The notes beneath the pieces were generated by a model. The model had not been told where the DNA came from. It saw only the letters and a list, made by a program, of their open reading frames with translations, and ran no database searches. A stretch of DNA of 19,199 bases from an uncultured Acetobacter sp. GTDB lineage: Bacteria; Pseudomonadota; Alphaproteobacteria; Acetobacterales; Acetobacteraceae. Of this stretch, positions 7,923-16,205 are shown piece by piece (position 1 is the first letter of the stretch; each line of letters begins with the position of its first letter). Position numbers and translations under genes: made by a program. The stretch covers positions 1-19,199 of the forward strand of contig NZ_CALLXM010000042.1 in assembly GCF_937875265.1 (NCBI RefSeq), in the 5' to 3' direction.

Positions 7923-9404
7923 ATGCTCTCCCACCCGAATCTTCCTGAAGCACCTACGGGTGCCTCCAGCCATGATGATGACGACCATTTTCATGAAGAA
8001 TGCGCCGTTTTTGGTATCTGGAACGCCAAAGACGCCGCTGCGCTGACAGCTCTTGGTCTGCATGCCTTGCAACACCGGGGGCAGGAAGCCGCCGGTATCG
8101 TCTCCTACGATGGCCGCTTCCATTCCCACCGCGGACTGGGGCTGGTTGGCGATGTGTTCAATGACCCACGCGTGATGTCCACCCTGAAAGGGGATCGCGC
8201 CATTGGTCATAACCGTTACGCCACCACAGGCGCTACGCTGCTGCGCAACGTGCAGCCGCTGTTTGCCGAGTTCGCTTTTGGCGGTCTGGCCGTGGCCCAT
8301 AACGGCAACCTGACCAACTCCGACTCCCTGCGTCAGGAACTTATCCGCCGGGGCTGCCTCTTCCAGTCAACCATGGACACGGAAGTTTTTGTCCATCTGA
8401 TTGCCATCTCCCTCTACGCCACAGTGGAAGACCGCCTGATTGATGCGCTCAAGCGCGTAACGGGTGCGTATTCTCTGGTCGTGCTGTCCAAGGAAGCCCT
8501 GATGGGCGTACGTGACCCCATGGGTGTACGTCCGCTTGTTCTGGGCCGCCTGCCGGCTGAAGACGGCAAGGAAGGCAGCTGGGTTCTGGCCTCGGAAACC
8601 TGTGGTCTGGATATTATTGGCGCCGAGTTCGTGCGGGATGTAGAACCCGGTGAACTGGTGATTATCGACGAGAGTGGCATCCGTTCGCTGCGCCCGTTTG
8701 GTGAGACCAAGCCGCATTTCTGCGTGTTTGAATACATCTACTTCGCCCGTCCGGACTCCGTGCTGGAAGGCCTGCCCGTTTATGCCGTGCGCAAGCAGAT
8801 CGGCAAGGAACTGGCACAGGAAAGCGGTGTGGATGCAGATGTGGTGGTGCCGGTGCCCGACTCTGGCGTGCCATCCGCCATGGGATATGCAGAAGCCAGC
8901 GGCATTCCGTTCGAGCTGGGCATTATCCGCAACCATTATGTGGGCCGGACCTTCATTGAACCCACCGACCAGATCCGTAATCTGGGCGTGAAAATGAAGC
9001 ACTCCACCAACCGCCCCGCGCTGAATGGCAAGCGGGTTATTCTGGTGGACGATTCCATTGTGCGTGGCACGACCTCCCGCAAGATTGTGGACATGGTGCG
9101 CGCTGCCGGGGCGAAGGAAGTGCATATGCGCATCTCCTCTCCGCCGACCAAGCATTCCTGCTTCTATGGCATTGATACGCCTGAGCGCAGCCACCTGCTG
9201 GCTGCCAAGCATGATCTTGCCAAAATGGCAGAGCTGATTGGTGTGGATAGCCTGGCCTTCATCTCACTGGACGGTCTCTACCGCGCCATGGGCCATGAAA
9301 GCCGTGAAGCCTACCGTGAACGCTATTGCGATGCCTGCTTTACCGGGGATTACCCCATTCCTCTGATCGACCACGATCGGGAATTCGGCCCCGATTCAGC
9401 CTGA
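7923..9404 (+). CDS. purF: Amidophosphoribosyltransferase
   Basis: This enzyme catalyses the first step of purine synthesis: PRPP plus glutamine gives phosphoribosylamine. The 493-residue chain has a 26-residue leader, then Cys27 of HEECAVFGIW, the predicted N-terminal nucleophile after propeptide removal. The glutaminase domain continues to about 250. The phosphoribosyltransferase domain has the PRPP-binding loop VILVDDSIVRGTTS. Cysteines matching the four 4Fe-4S ligands of the Bacillus-type enzyme are present (FCVFEYIYF, HSCFYG, and the pair in CDACFTGDYP), so this is the iron-sulfur, propeptide-bearing type, unlike E. coli PurF. The leader is longer than the 11 residues of B. subtilis. I chose ATG 7923, with GGAGG 12 bases upstream; ATG 7860 would overlap cvpA. 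A strong terminator follows 16 bases after the stop. Confidence 0.96.
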   Translation: MLSHPNLPEAPTGASSHDDDDHFHEECAVFGIWNAKDAAALTALGLHALQHRGQEAAGIVSYDGRFHSHRGLGLVGDVFNDPRVMSTLKGDRAIGHNRYATTGATLLRNVQPLFAEFAFGGLAVAHNGNLTNSDSLRQELIRRGCLFQSTMDTEVFVHLIAISLYATVEDRLIDALKRVTGAYSLVVLSKEALMGVRDPMGVRPLVLGRLPAEDGKEGSWVLASETCGLDIIGAEFVRDVEPGELVIIDESGIRSLRPFGETKPHFCVFEYIYFARPDSVLEGLPVYAVRKQIGKELAQESGVDADVVVPVPDSGVPSAMGYAEASGIPFELGIIRNHYVGRTFIEPTDQIRNLGVKMKHSTNRPALNGKRVILVDDSIVRGTTSRKIVDMVRAAGAKEVHMRISSPPTKHSCFYGIDTPERSHLLAAKHDLAKMAELIGVDSLAFISLDGLYRAMGHESREAYRERYCDACFTGDYPIPLIDHDREFGPDSA

Positions 9405-9420
9405 GGCTGAGTTTGCTACC

Positions 9421-9454
9421 AAAAAAGGCGGCCCCATTCCGGGCCGCCTTTTTT
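9421..9454. terminator. Bidirectional intrinsic terminator between purF and pqiC
   Basis: A perfect 14-bp inverted repeat (9421-9434 and 9441-9454, AAAAAAGGCGGCCC and its complement) surrounds a 6-base loop. It ends in six T's on either strand. It lies between the converging ends of purF and pqiC and can stop transcription from both sides. Confidence 0.95.
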
Positions 9455-9480
9455 ATTGATCTTCGCTCTCGTGCAGGATT

Positions 9481-10179
9481 TTATTTCTGAGTGTGAGACG
9501 CGGAAGCGGAAGCCTGCGTCGTGCTGTCCGGCACAGGCGGCATCATCCGCAGCTGAGCCGCAGCCTGATCAGCCAGCTGACCCAGAAGCTGGCTAAGGGC
9601 CTGCACCATCGGCATGGTGCCTGAGGAGGCCGCAGGGGCCTGTACCAGCACACGCTGCATATAGAACTGACCGTTTGCAGCCGGAGCCCCGGCTTCCGCC
9701 CCTTTAACTGACAGAGCAGCCTCAATTTCCACCGCACCGGAGGGACCGGTGGAGAAGCGGGTTACGGACAACTCCACATAGGCCTGCGGCTCGGTAGACA
9801 CAGCGTCATTTTCTGCAAACACGCTGGTGCCCGGAAAACGCTGCGCCAGATCCCCCGCCAGTGTGCGGCTGATCTGCCCCGCCAGAGAATCCCCCCATGC
9901 ATCATTGGCAGAAACCGTCAGTTTGTAGCCGGTGTCTGCTGTCACAATGCGGTCCCGGTCCAGCCCGGAGGCAATGGTGGGCTGACGCACTTCAATAAAG
10001 CGCGGGCCACCCGGTGCGGGCTGCCCCGGCACAACAGACAACGTATAGAGCGTCGGCCCGGCCCCGCTGGAGCAGGCGGTCAGCGTGGTTGCCATCACGC
10101 CCAGCCCAACAGCGCCAAGCAGCAGGCTACGGCGGGGGAAAGAAGCCTGAAGGCGGCGTGAGGAAGAAGAGAACGTCAT
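9481..10179 (-). CDS. pqiC: PqiC-like outer membrane lipoprotein (ABC-type transport auxiliary)
   Basis: The 232-residue protein has a basic N-terminus with RRSLLLGAVGL and a lipobox LTAC whose Cys36 is the predicted lipidation site, so it should be anchored in a membrane from the periplasmic side. The body matches the ABC-transport auxiliary (PqiC/YmbA) family: GPTLYTLS after the lipobox, then FIEVRQPTIASGLDRDRIV, and a central WGDSLAGQISRTLAGDLAQRF helix. The tail after about 210 is low-complexity Ser/Ala/Thr. In E. coli PqiC sits in the outer membrane at the end of the PqiB tunnel. Here it starts 3 bases after the pqiB stop, so it is the last gene of pqiABC. ATG 10179 has AGGAAGAAGAG-like purines upstream only within its own 5' coding side; the real ribosome site is weak and translation may be coupled. 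Confidence 0.88.
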   Translation of the reverse strand: MTFSSSSRRLQASFPRRSLLLGAVGLGVMATTLTACSSGAGPTLYTLSVVPGQPAPGGPRFIEVRQPTIASGLDRDRIVTADTGYKLTVSANDAWGDSLAGQISRTLAGDLAQRFPGTSVFAENDAVSTEPQAYVELSVTRFSTGPSGAVEIEAALSVKGAEAGAPAANGQFYMQRVLVQAPAASSGTMPMVQALSQLLGQLADQAAAQLRMMPPVPDSTTQASASASHTQK

Positions 10180-10182
10180 GCT

Positions 10183-11886
10183 TTACCGTCCCGATATCAG
10201 CGCAGTGGGGTGGTTTGTCAGGAACTCGGACAGGAACCGCAGAGACCGCGCCGTCTGCCCAAGCTGGATAACCATAGCCTGAAGATTTCGATGGAAATCA
10301 CTGTTGCCACCATAGCCTGCCAGCAAATGATTGGCGTTTTGCAGGGTCTGATCCAACTGATTGGCCATCTCAGGCAAACGCTGCATCAGAGGCCCCATGC
10401 CACTCCGCAACTGGGTGGTGAGCGCCTGAAGGTTCTTCAGAGACTCTTTCAGGCTGGCCATGGACTGTTTCACATCCGGGCTGGTCAGCGTCTGATCCAC
10501 GTGAGCCAGCAGGTTGTTGGCATTCACGCCAATCTGCTCAAACGGCATATCGGCCAGACGGGCAGCCACGGTCGAGAGGGAATCCATGATACCGCTCATG
10601 CCACCCGCCTGACTCGGAATAATCAGCGTCTGCCCTTCCATGGCAATCGTTGCTGGTGGCGGATTTTTCACAAAATTCAGAGAGATCATGGTCTCGCCGG
10701 TCAGCAGGCTGGCACTGTCGGTGGAAGCACGGAGGCCATTTTCCACCAGCGTCCTGAACATGTCTGTTAACGCACCATGATGAATTTCGTTGGCAGACAA
10801 CACACGTTCCGGCTGGATCTGCATACCAATCCGCACACGTGGATGACCGGCCTTCTGGTCCAGATCCAGCTTCACGCTGGTCACGCTACCAATCTGGATC
10901 CCGAACATGGTGACCTGACTGCCAGGTACCAGCCCTTTGACGGAAGAGGTTACATAAGTCGCCAGAGGCACACGCTCATGATACCCGGCGCTCTCCGCGT
11001 CTTCCTGACTGTCATACAGTTTGAAAACAGTATCAGCCGGAGCTTCGTCGCTTTGATCCTGATCCTTCTCACGCGGCAGACCGAAAGCAACACCACCGGA
11101 GAACAGCGCCTGAAGGGACTGCATCTGCACCTTCAGCCCGCCTGCCCCGAACCCGACCTTCACGCCGGAGACGTTCCAGAACCGGGTATCCGGATACAGG
11201 TAATGGTCATACGGCTCACGGACAAAGAGCTGGATAAGGATCGGTCCACGGCCACCGGGCGGCATGGTGTAGCCCAGCACTTCCCCCACATCCACATCAC
11301 GGAAGAAGACCGGAGCCCCCTGCCCGATGGAACCGATGGTGGGGGTGATGAGTGTATAGGTCCGCCCCGGCTGGTCAGACCGCACGCCGGGGGGGGCTTC
11401 CAGCCCACGGAACTCAACCTTGCGGTGGCCCTTATCTGCATCGCCCCCCTCCAGACCGGGATCAAACGCGATATAGGCCCCGGACATCAGGGTCTCCAGT
11501 CCGGTAATGCTAGCACCGTTGATACGGGGCCGCACCACCCAGAACCGGGCCTTATCCGTCAGCATAGGGCTGGAGCCTGCATTCATATGGATGCGCACAT
11601 TCACATGTCGCAGGTCATCCGTCAGAGAGATACCCTGCACGGTGCCCAGCACCACGGCTTTGTTCTTCACCTGCGTCTGGCCACTTGTCAGGCCATCTGC
11701 GGTGTCAAACACAACGGTAATTTCCGGCCCGTCATTGGCAAAGCTTTTCCAGATCAGAAATCCCGCAATCAGTACCGAGAGAACGGGAATAATCCAGATG
11801 ATGGAAAACCGGATACGACGCACGACAGCATCTGGCATCGCGCTGTCATATTCGTCGGGAGACTGATGATTATTCTGTCCGTTCAC
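10183..11886 (-). CDS. pqiB: PqiB, intermembrane transport protein with three MCE domains
   Basis: The 567-residue protein has a short cytoplasmic tail, one membrane segment (about 28-47) and three MCE/MlaD repeats at about 54-145, 173-235 and 308-365. Each repeat shows the usual gate-like pattern, for example VKNKAVVLGTVQGI, FFRDVDVGEVLGY and MFGIQIGSVTSV. A long helical region follows (about 435-555). E. coli PqiB forms a hexameric tube that bridges the periplasm for lipid movement, and the three domains plus helical needle fit that. It begins with GTG at 11886, in a GTGA overlap with the pqiA stop, so translation is probably coupled. Length and domain order are normal for the family. Confidence 0.93.
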   Translation of the reverse strand: MNGQNNHQSPDEYDSAMPDAVVRRIRFSIIWIIPVLSVLIAGFLIWKSFANDGPEITVVFDTADGLTSGQTQVKNKAVVLGTVQGISLTDDLRHVNVRIHMNAGSSPMLTDKARFWVVRPRINGASITGLETLMSGAYIAFDPGLEGGDADKGHRKVEFRGLEAPPGVRSDQPGRTYTLITPTIGSIGQGAPVFFRDVDVGEVLGYTMPPGGRGPILIQLFVREPYDHYLYPDTRFWNVSGVKVGFGAGGLKVQMQSLQALFSGGVAFGLPREKDQDQSDEAPADTVFKLYDSQEDAESAGYHERVPLATYVTSSVKGLVPGSQVTMFGIQIGSVTSVKLDLDQKAGHPRVRIGMQIQPERVLSANEIHHGALTDMFRTLVENGLRASTDSASLLTGETMISLNFVKNPPPATIAMEGQTLIIPSQAGGMSGIMDSLSTVAARLADMPFEQIGVNANNLLAHVDQTLTSPDVKQSMASLKESLKNLQALTTQLRSGMGPLMQRLPEMANQLDQTLQNANHLLAGYGGNSDFHRNLQAMVIQLGQTARSLRFLSEFLTNHPTALISGR

Positions 11887-13361
11887 GCCCTGTCCGGCTC
11901 CATGTTATCCAGATATTCACTGGTTTGTGCAGGTGTCTGGCCACACCGCCGGGCAATACCGGCCGTGCGGGCAAAAACCGTGTCGCCATTTTCACCTGCG
12001 GCATCCCACATCAGACGCGGGTCAAATGTGTGAACCGCAAAAATTGTCAGCACAACAACAGCAGCAAAACACACCATGCCACCATTGGCTGTAATACTTG
12101 CCATATGGTTGAACCGCACCATAGCAACAAGAATAGAGACCATAAATACGTCGATCATTGACCACCGGCCAATAATATCAATGATACGATACAGCTTTGA
12201 CCTGAAGGCCAGATGCCTGCGGGATTTATGTCGCGTCGTCATGACCATGTAAGACAGGCCGACCACTTTAAGCACTGGCACCGTCACGCTGGCAAACAGC
12301 ACGAGCAGGGAGAGAGGGATCATTCCATCCACCCACAGCTCAATCGCGCCCTCCACAATGGTATGGCCGGTCCCGGCCCCCATGCGGATAACAGTCATGA
12401 CCGGGTAAATATTGGCCGGCAGATAAAACACAATAGCCGAGACCAAAAGCGCCACGCTGCGGCTCATGCTGTTCGCTTTGCGACGCCGGACCACATGGCC
12501 ACAACGCGGGCAGTACCCTGCGGGCTGTGTAACATGCACCGGCCTGTCAAACTCCAGCACGAGCCCGCAGGAGAGGCAGGAGACACGGTTGGAGGAAGGC
12601 ATGAGCGGCTCTTCCCCCACAGCCACAAAGGTCAGCGGCAGGCGTGGCCCGCGCATGGGCCGCATGAACCAATCAATTTTTCTGTGCCGCCAGATAATTT
12701 CCGTATCCAGCGTAGCATCCGTCGCGGCCATGGAGACCATTAGCCCGGCGACCAGATACACCGCCGCCCCAACCTGCACGAAAGCCAGATCCACCAGCTT
12801 GGTATAGGCCACGAACACGCCCAGAATATACACTTCCACCATGGACCAGGGGCGCAGCAGCTCATACCACTTCATCAGATGTGGCACCCATGAGGGCAGG
12901 CTGGGCCGCAGGGCGGCTGTCAGGATCATGCCCATCATGGCAATAACGATACCGGGCGCCAGAATGGTGGCAATGGCCACCAGCACGCCCACCTCACCCC
13001 AGCCTTCATGCAAAAGCTCAATCGGCCCGGTGAGAATATCCACCGTGCGTTGCCGCCCGTAAAGGTCCAGCATCATGAGGGTGGAAAACAGCATGGCGAC
13101 GTACAAAGCCGCTGATGTGATGCAAAATGCCAGAGGGGTCGCGATAGGTGCCGTCTTGTTACGCCGGTCAAGCGACTGGTTACAGCGCGGGCAACGGGCC
13201 TGCGTTCCCGGCTTCAGTTCCGGCAGTTTCTGGATCAACCCGCAACACGGACACTCCATGACACCTTCAAGAACCTGAACGTGCCGGGTGTGATCCACCG
13301 ATGTATCCTGAACAGGCATCACGGCTTCACGCATTAAATCGGTAAATTGCGACACGCTCAT
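11883..13361 (-). CDS. pqiA: PqiA, inner membrane partner of PqiB
   Basis: The 492-residue protein has two copies of the PqiA domain, each with four hydrophobic segments (about 75-215 and 300-470). Each copy is preceded by a rubredoxin-like zinc ribbon: CPCC at 37-40 with CPRC at 57-60, and CLSC at 262-265 with CPRC at 284-287. All four ribbon knuckles are intact. PqiA is thought to work in the inner membrane with the PqiB tunnel in lipid trafficking and membrane integrity. In E. coli the operon is induced by paraquat through SoxRS; I see no evidence for that control here. ATG 13361 has AAGG about 8 bases upstream. It is the first gene of the operon and overlaps pqiB by 4 bases. Confidence 0.92.
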   Translation of the reverse strand: MSVSQFTDLMREAVMPVQDTSVDHTRHVQVLEGVMECPCCGLIQKLPELKPGTQARCPRCNQSLDRRNKTAPIATPLAFCITSAALYVAMLFSTLMMLDLYGRQRTVDILTGPIELLHEGWGEVGVLVAIATILAPGIVIAMMGMILTAALRPSLPSWVPHLMKWYELLRPWSMVEVYILGVFVAYTKLVDLAFVQVGAAVYLVAGLMVSMAATDATLDTEIIWRHRKIDWFMRPMRGPRLPLTFVAVGEEPLMPSSNRVSCLSCGLVLEFDRPVHVTQPAGYCPRCGHVVRRRKANSMSRSVALLVSAIVFYLPANIYPVMTVIRMGAGTGHTIVEGAIELWVDGMIPLSLLVLFASVTVPVLKVVGLSYMVMTTRHKSRRHLAFRSKLYRIIDIIGRWSMIDVFMVSILVAMVRFNHMASITANGGMVCFAAVVVLTIFAVHTFDPRLMWDAAGENGDTVFARTAGIARRCGQTPAQTSEYLDNMEPDRA

Positions 13362-13533
13362 GATGCCGACCTTAGAACGAAAAAAATCTGAACGTAATAG
13401 TCATGTCACAAGATTGCAGCCATGCGAGGCCAGCACGAGCCGCGGAAAGCTCTAAAATATCTTCTCATTTCCGTGCCTTTCCCCGTTGCGTTTCCTGAAA
13501 TGCCATGATACCCAGCCTCTCGAAAGTGAGTAT

Positions 13534-13609
13534 GCCCGCTTAGCTCAGTTGGTAGAGCACGTCATTCGTAATGATGGGGCCGGTGGTTCGAATCCTCCAG
13601 CGGGCACCA
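13534..13609 (+). tRNA. tRNA-Thr, anticodon CGT
   Basis: A 76-base cloverleaf with encoded CCA. The acceptor stem GCCCGCT/AGCGGGC is perfect, the D stem is GCTC/GAGC, and the anticodon stem is CGTCA/TGATG with loop TTCGTAA. The anticodon CGT (13567-13569) reads ACG, threonine. The T loop is TTCGAAT. The T stem is GGTGG (13582-13586) and CCTCC (13594-13598), leaving a U-U mismatch at the middle pair where CCACC would be expected. It stands alone, divergent from pqiA. No integrase or direct repeat suggests use as an attachment site. Confidence 0.96.
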
Positions 13610-13751
13610 CTTTCGTTTTCCTGAAAACTTCACGCTAAACCGACATCTTGCAAGACGAGACGCGCACCTGCGTTTCAAGCTCTCGCAGCGCTTTTCGGGC
13701 GGCTTTATTTTATAAGTTGCACTGGCCCTGCTGATGGCCAGACAGGGCACT

Positions 13752-15434
13752 TTAACGCGGCGTCAGCCCATACAAGCTGATTGTCAGGTGGTGCCCGTTG
13801 GAATAGTTCACCCCGGTTACGGAACCATAGGTTTGAACACGGCTGCGGGCAGGCCCGAGAGCTGCGAGGAACGCCTCGCTATCCTTCACATCAACCAGAG
13901 CAACGGCGCAGGCTTCATTGCCCTGCATCCGGTGCGCAGCATCCGCAGCCCCTTCCAGATGCACCTTGCCACCCAGCAGGAACACAAGGCTCGGCTCAGA
14001 AAACGAGACGGATGAGACATCCATCTGCGCGCAGGGCCGGTGCGTATGGACGAGAGCCGTCAGGCGCGGTGCCATCCAGATGCTGTGCAGGCGGGGCACC
14101 ACCACCAGAAACAGCCCGGCATACAGCAACACGGCGCATGCAGCGCTTGTCAGCAACGCTTTGCGCAGTTCTGAGCGACAGATAAAGGCTACGGAAAGAG
14201 CGATAAGTGGCACGCTGCCACCCGCCAGAATCAGGGCCGGGGCAGAAACCACATGCTCCAGCTTCCACATCAGCACCGGGCCAGCCAGAGCGAGCGCGAC
14301 ACCGGCAATGGTCCACAACACGCCATACGCCCACAGCGCCAGCCGCGCCCAGAGGGCACGCGGCCAGCCAGCCCAGACAGGCGCGCCCTGTGCCAGCATT
14401 CCGGCAGTCAGAATAGCAATGGCCGGATAGGTGGGCAGCACATAATGCGGCAGCTTGGTAGCAATGGCTTCAAACACCACCCAGTGCGGAATAATCCAGC
14501 ACAGTAGATATTTGACCGGTAGGAGTTTACGGCTTTTCCAGACAGCAGGCAGAGCAGCAGCTGCAAAAAATGAGCCGGGCCAGAAGGCGATCAGGAAGAC
14601 CAGCAGATGATATCCGGGGGGCAGACCGTGCGCCTGCTGGCCGGACGCCACCTTGCCCAGAAAATTAGTCCCCACCGCGCGGCGGAAAAACTCGCCATGA
14701 CTAACCACACCAATGGCCACACACCAGGGCAACAGAATAGCCAGAGACACCAGCCAGCCCCATGCGGGCCGAAGCCTGCGCCACAGGCTGAAATTCCGCT
14801 CCATAGCCGCAAGACAAAGCGGCGTGGCCAGAGACGGAATAAGAACAACCGGGCCCTTCAGCATCAGGCCAAAGCCGATCGCCCCCCAATAGAGCAGAGC
14901 TGTACGCAACAGTGTGGGTCTCTCAGCCTCACGGTCACACAACGCCCGCAGCAGGGCCGCCTGCGCCAGCAGAACACTGAGCAGAAGAGTGGAATCAATT
15001 GTGCCCATCCGGCTTTCCGCCGTGACCAGCACTGACACCATCAGCAACAGGCCTGCCCCCAGCCCGGCAGTCGCGCCAAACAGCATGGAGCCCATCCACG
15101 CCGTCAGCACCACAGCTGCCGTCATGGCCAGCAGAGAAGGCAGCCGATACGCCCACACTTCCCGTGTGTTCAGAGTGCCTGACGCCGCAACAGAGGCAGC
15201 TTCCAGCCAGTAGATTCCAGCAGGTTGCAGGTAGCGGGGCTTGTCCTGAAAGCGGACATCCACAAAATTCCCGCTTTCCAGCATCTGGGCCGTCGCTTCC
15301 ATATAGCGCGGCTCATCACGGTCAAACGGCGGGGTTGAGGCCCGACCCGGTAAAAAAAGGAAAAACGCCAGCAGACCGAGCAAAGCCAGTGCACGCCCGG
15401 ACAGACTGCGCTGCCCCCAGCGTGGGTTTAGCAT
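13752..15434 (-). CDS. ArnT-like GT-C glycosyltransferase (PMT/GT83 family)
   Basis: This 560-residue membrane protein has about a dozen hydrophobic segments in its N-terminal two thirds and a smaller C-terminal domain. The first periplasmic loop carries FDRDEPRYMEATAQML, with D38, D40 and E41 in the region that holds the catalytic acidic residue of PMT and ArnT enzymes. The stretch DKPRYLQPAGIYWLEAA is typical of the ArnT-like subgroup. Such enzymes move a sugar from a polyprenyl phosphate to lipid A, protein or another acceptor on the periplasmic side. The sugar and acceptor cannot be told from sequence. It overlaps the upstream DPM-type transferase by 7 bases, which suggests that protein makes its donor. 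It is the last gene of the run; no strong intrinsic terminator follows it before the tRNA. Confidence 0.85.
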   Translation of the reverse strand: MLNPRWGQRSLSGRALALLGLLAFFLFLPGRASTPPFDRDEPRYMEATAQMLESGNFVDVRFQDKPRYLQPAGIYWLEAASVAASGTLNTREVWAYRLPSLLAMTAAVVLTAWMGSMLFGATAGLGAGLLLMVSVLVTAESRMGTIDSTLLLSVLLAQAALLRALCDREAERPTLLRTALLYWGAIGFGLMLKGPVVLIPSLATPLCLAAMERNFSLWRRLRPAWGWLVSLAILLPWCVAIGVVSHGEFFRRAVGTNFLGKVASGQQAHGLPPGYHLLVFLIAFWPGSFFAAAALPAVWKSRKLLPVKYLLCWIIPHWVVFEAIATKLPHYVLPTYPAIAILTAGMLAQGAPVWAGWPRALWARLALWAYGVLWTIAGVALALAGPVLMWKLEHVVSAPALILAGGSVPLIALSVAFICRSELRKALLTSAACAVLLYAGLFLVVVPRLHSIWMAPRLTALVHTHRPCAQMDVSSVSFSEPSLVFLLGGKVHLEGAADAAHRMQGNEACAVALVDVKDSEAFLAALGPARSRVQTYGSVTGVNYSNGHHLTISLYGLTPR

Positions 15435-16183
15435 TCGCGGACCGAGCGAGGCAGACGGGTGCGGTTACGCAGCCAGATCACACCCAGCAGGTCACGAACC
15501 CCGACCAGAGCACGGTTAAAATTGGTATATTTGGAGTGCCCATGCAGGCGCGGGCGGTGCTTTACGGGGTGGCACAGCAACGGCACACCGTACGACCCCA
15601 ACAATGCAGGCAGGAAACGATGCAGCCCTTCAAACTGAGGCAGCTTTAAAAACGCCTCACGCTGGAAGAGTTTGATCGGAGCCCCTGTGTCTGGACATTC
15701 ATCACGCAGCAGACGACGGCGCAGGCCGTTGGCAAAACGGGTTGCAAACCGACGAGACCAGCCATCTTTCCGCTTTTTTCGCACACCGACCACAAGCGGC
15801 GGCGTGCCGTTAGCGGAACGGGCCAGTTTCAACAGACCGATCAGTTCACGCGGGTCATCCTGACCATCACCATCAATAGTGGCAATCCACTCACCACGCG
15901 CGGCGGTAATGCCGGTGCGAAGGGCAGCGGATTTTCCGTAACACTGATTATGGGAGAGAACACGCAGACCAGGTAAAACTTCGGTCCGCATTTTCTGGAG
16001 GATGGCCACGGTATCATCCCGGCTGCCATCATCCACAAAAATCACTTCAGTTTCTGGCAGATGCTCAAAAGCTTCAGCCAGTTCCTGGCAGACAAACGGG
16101 AGGTTATCCCGCTCATCAAGAACGGCAATGACAATACTCAGAACCGGAGCGTTACCATTCCGGGAAGAAGGTTGCGCGTTCAA
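15428..16183 (-). CDS. DPM/ArnC-like family 2 glycosyltransferase
   Basis: The 251-residue protein has the GT2 fold signature: LSIVIAVLDERDNL at 15-28, the nucleotide-sugar motif FVDDGSRDDT at 49-58, and the metal-binding DGDGQDDP at 104-111. DTGAPIKLF at about 165-173 fits the polyprenyl-phosphate mannosyl/glucosyl synthase group (DPM1, GtrB, ArnC). It should load a sugar onto undecaprenyl phosphate on the cytoplasmic face. Unlike GtrB or ArnC, there is no pair of C-terminal membrane helices, only one modest hydrophobic stretch (VGVRDLLGVIWL). The start is TTG 16183, the only start codon in frame after a TGA three codons upstream and before residue 65. It begins 17 bases after the atpF stop and overlaps the next gene by 7 bases. 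No flippase gene such as GtrA or LAB_N lies beside it. Confidence 0.85.
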   Translation of the reverse strand: MNAQPSSRNGNAPVLSIVIAVLDERDNLPFVCQELAEAFEHLPETEVIFVDDGSRDDTVAILQKMRTEVLPGLRVLSHNQCYGKSAALRTGITAARGEWIATIDGDGQDDPRELIGLLKLARSANGTPPLVVGVRKKRKDGWSRRFATRFANGLRRRLLRDECPDTGAPIKLFQREAFLKLPQFEGLHRFLPALLGSYGVPLLCHPVKHRPRLHGHSKYTNFNRALVGVRDLLGVIWLRNRTRLPRSVREC

Positions 16184-16184
16184 A

Positions 16185-16205
16185 CCTGATCAATCAGCAA
16201 TCAGG
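16185..16205 (-). promoter_or_regulatory. Hairpin over the atpF stop codon
   Basis: CCTGAT and ATCAGG (16200-16205 and 16185-16190 on the minus strand) can pair around a 9-base loop. The stem covers the atpF stop and lies just ahead of the TTG start of the glycosyltransferase. Only a short T-run follows, so it is at most a leaky terminator or a structure limiting translation of the next gene. Confidence 0.3.

Noticed and set aside
10777..12033. 418-codon plus-strand frame opposite pqiB/pqiA
   Set aside because: The composition is His/Thr/Pro-rich shadow translation; both minus-strand genes are complete and clear.
13562..13750. Minus-strand frame ending WCPLEDSNHRPHHYE
   Set aside because: It is a translation across the reverse strand of the tRNA, a well-known source of false proteins.
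13718..13750. Terminator after the ArnT-like gene (GCCCTG...CAGGGC)
   Set aside because: A 6-bp stem with a long loop and no T-run on the minus strand; too weak to call.
13534..13751. Integrated element at the tRNA-Thr gene
   Set aside because: No integrase, no repeat of the tRNA 3' end nearby, and ordinary genes on both sides.
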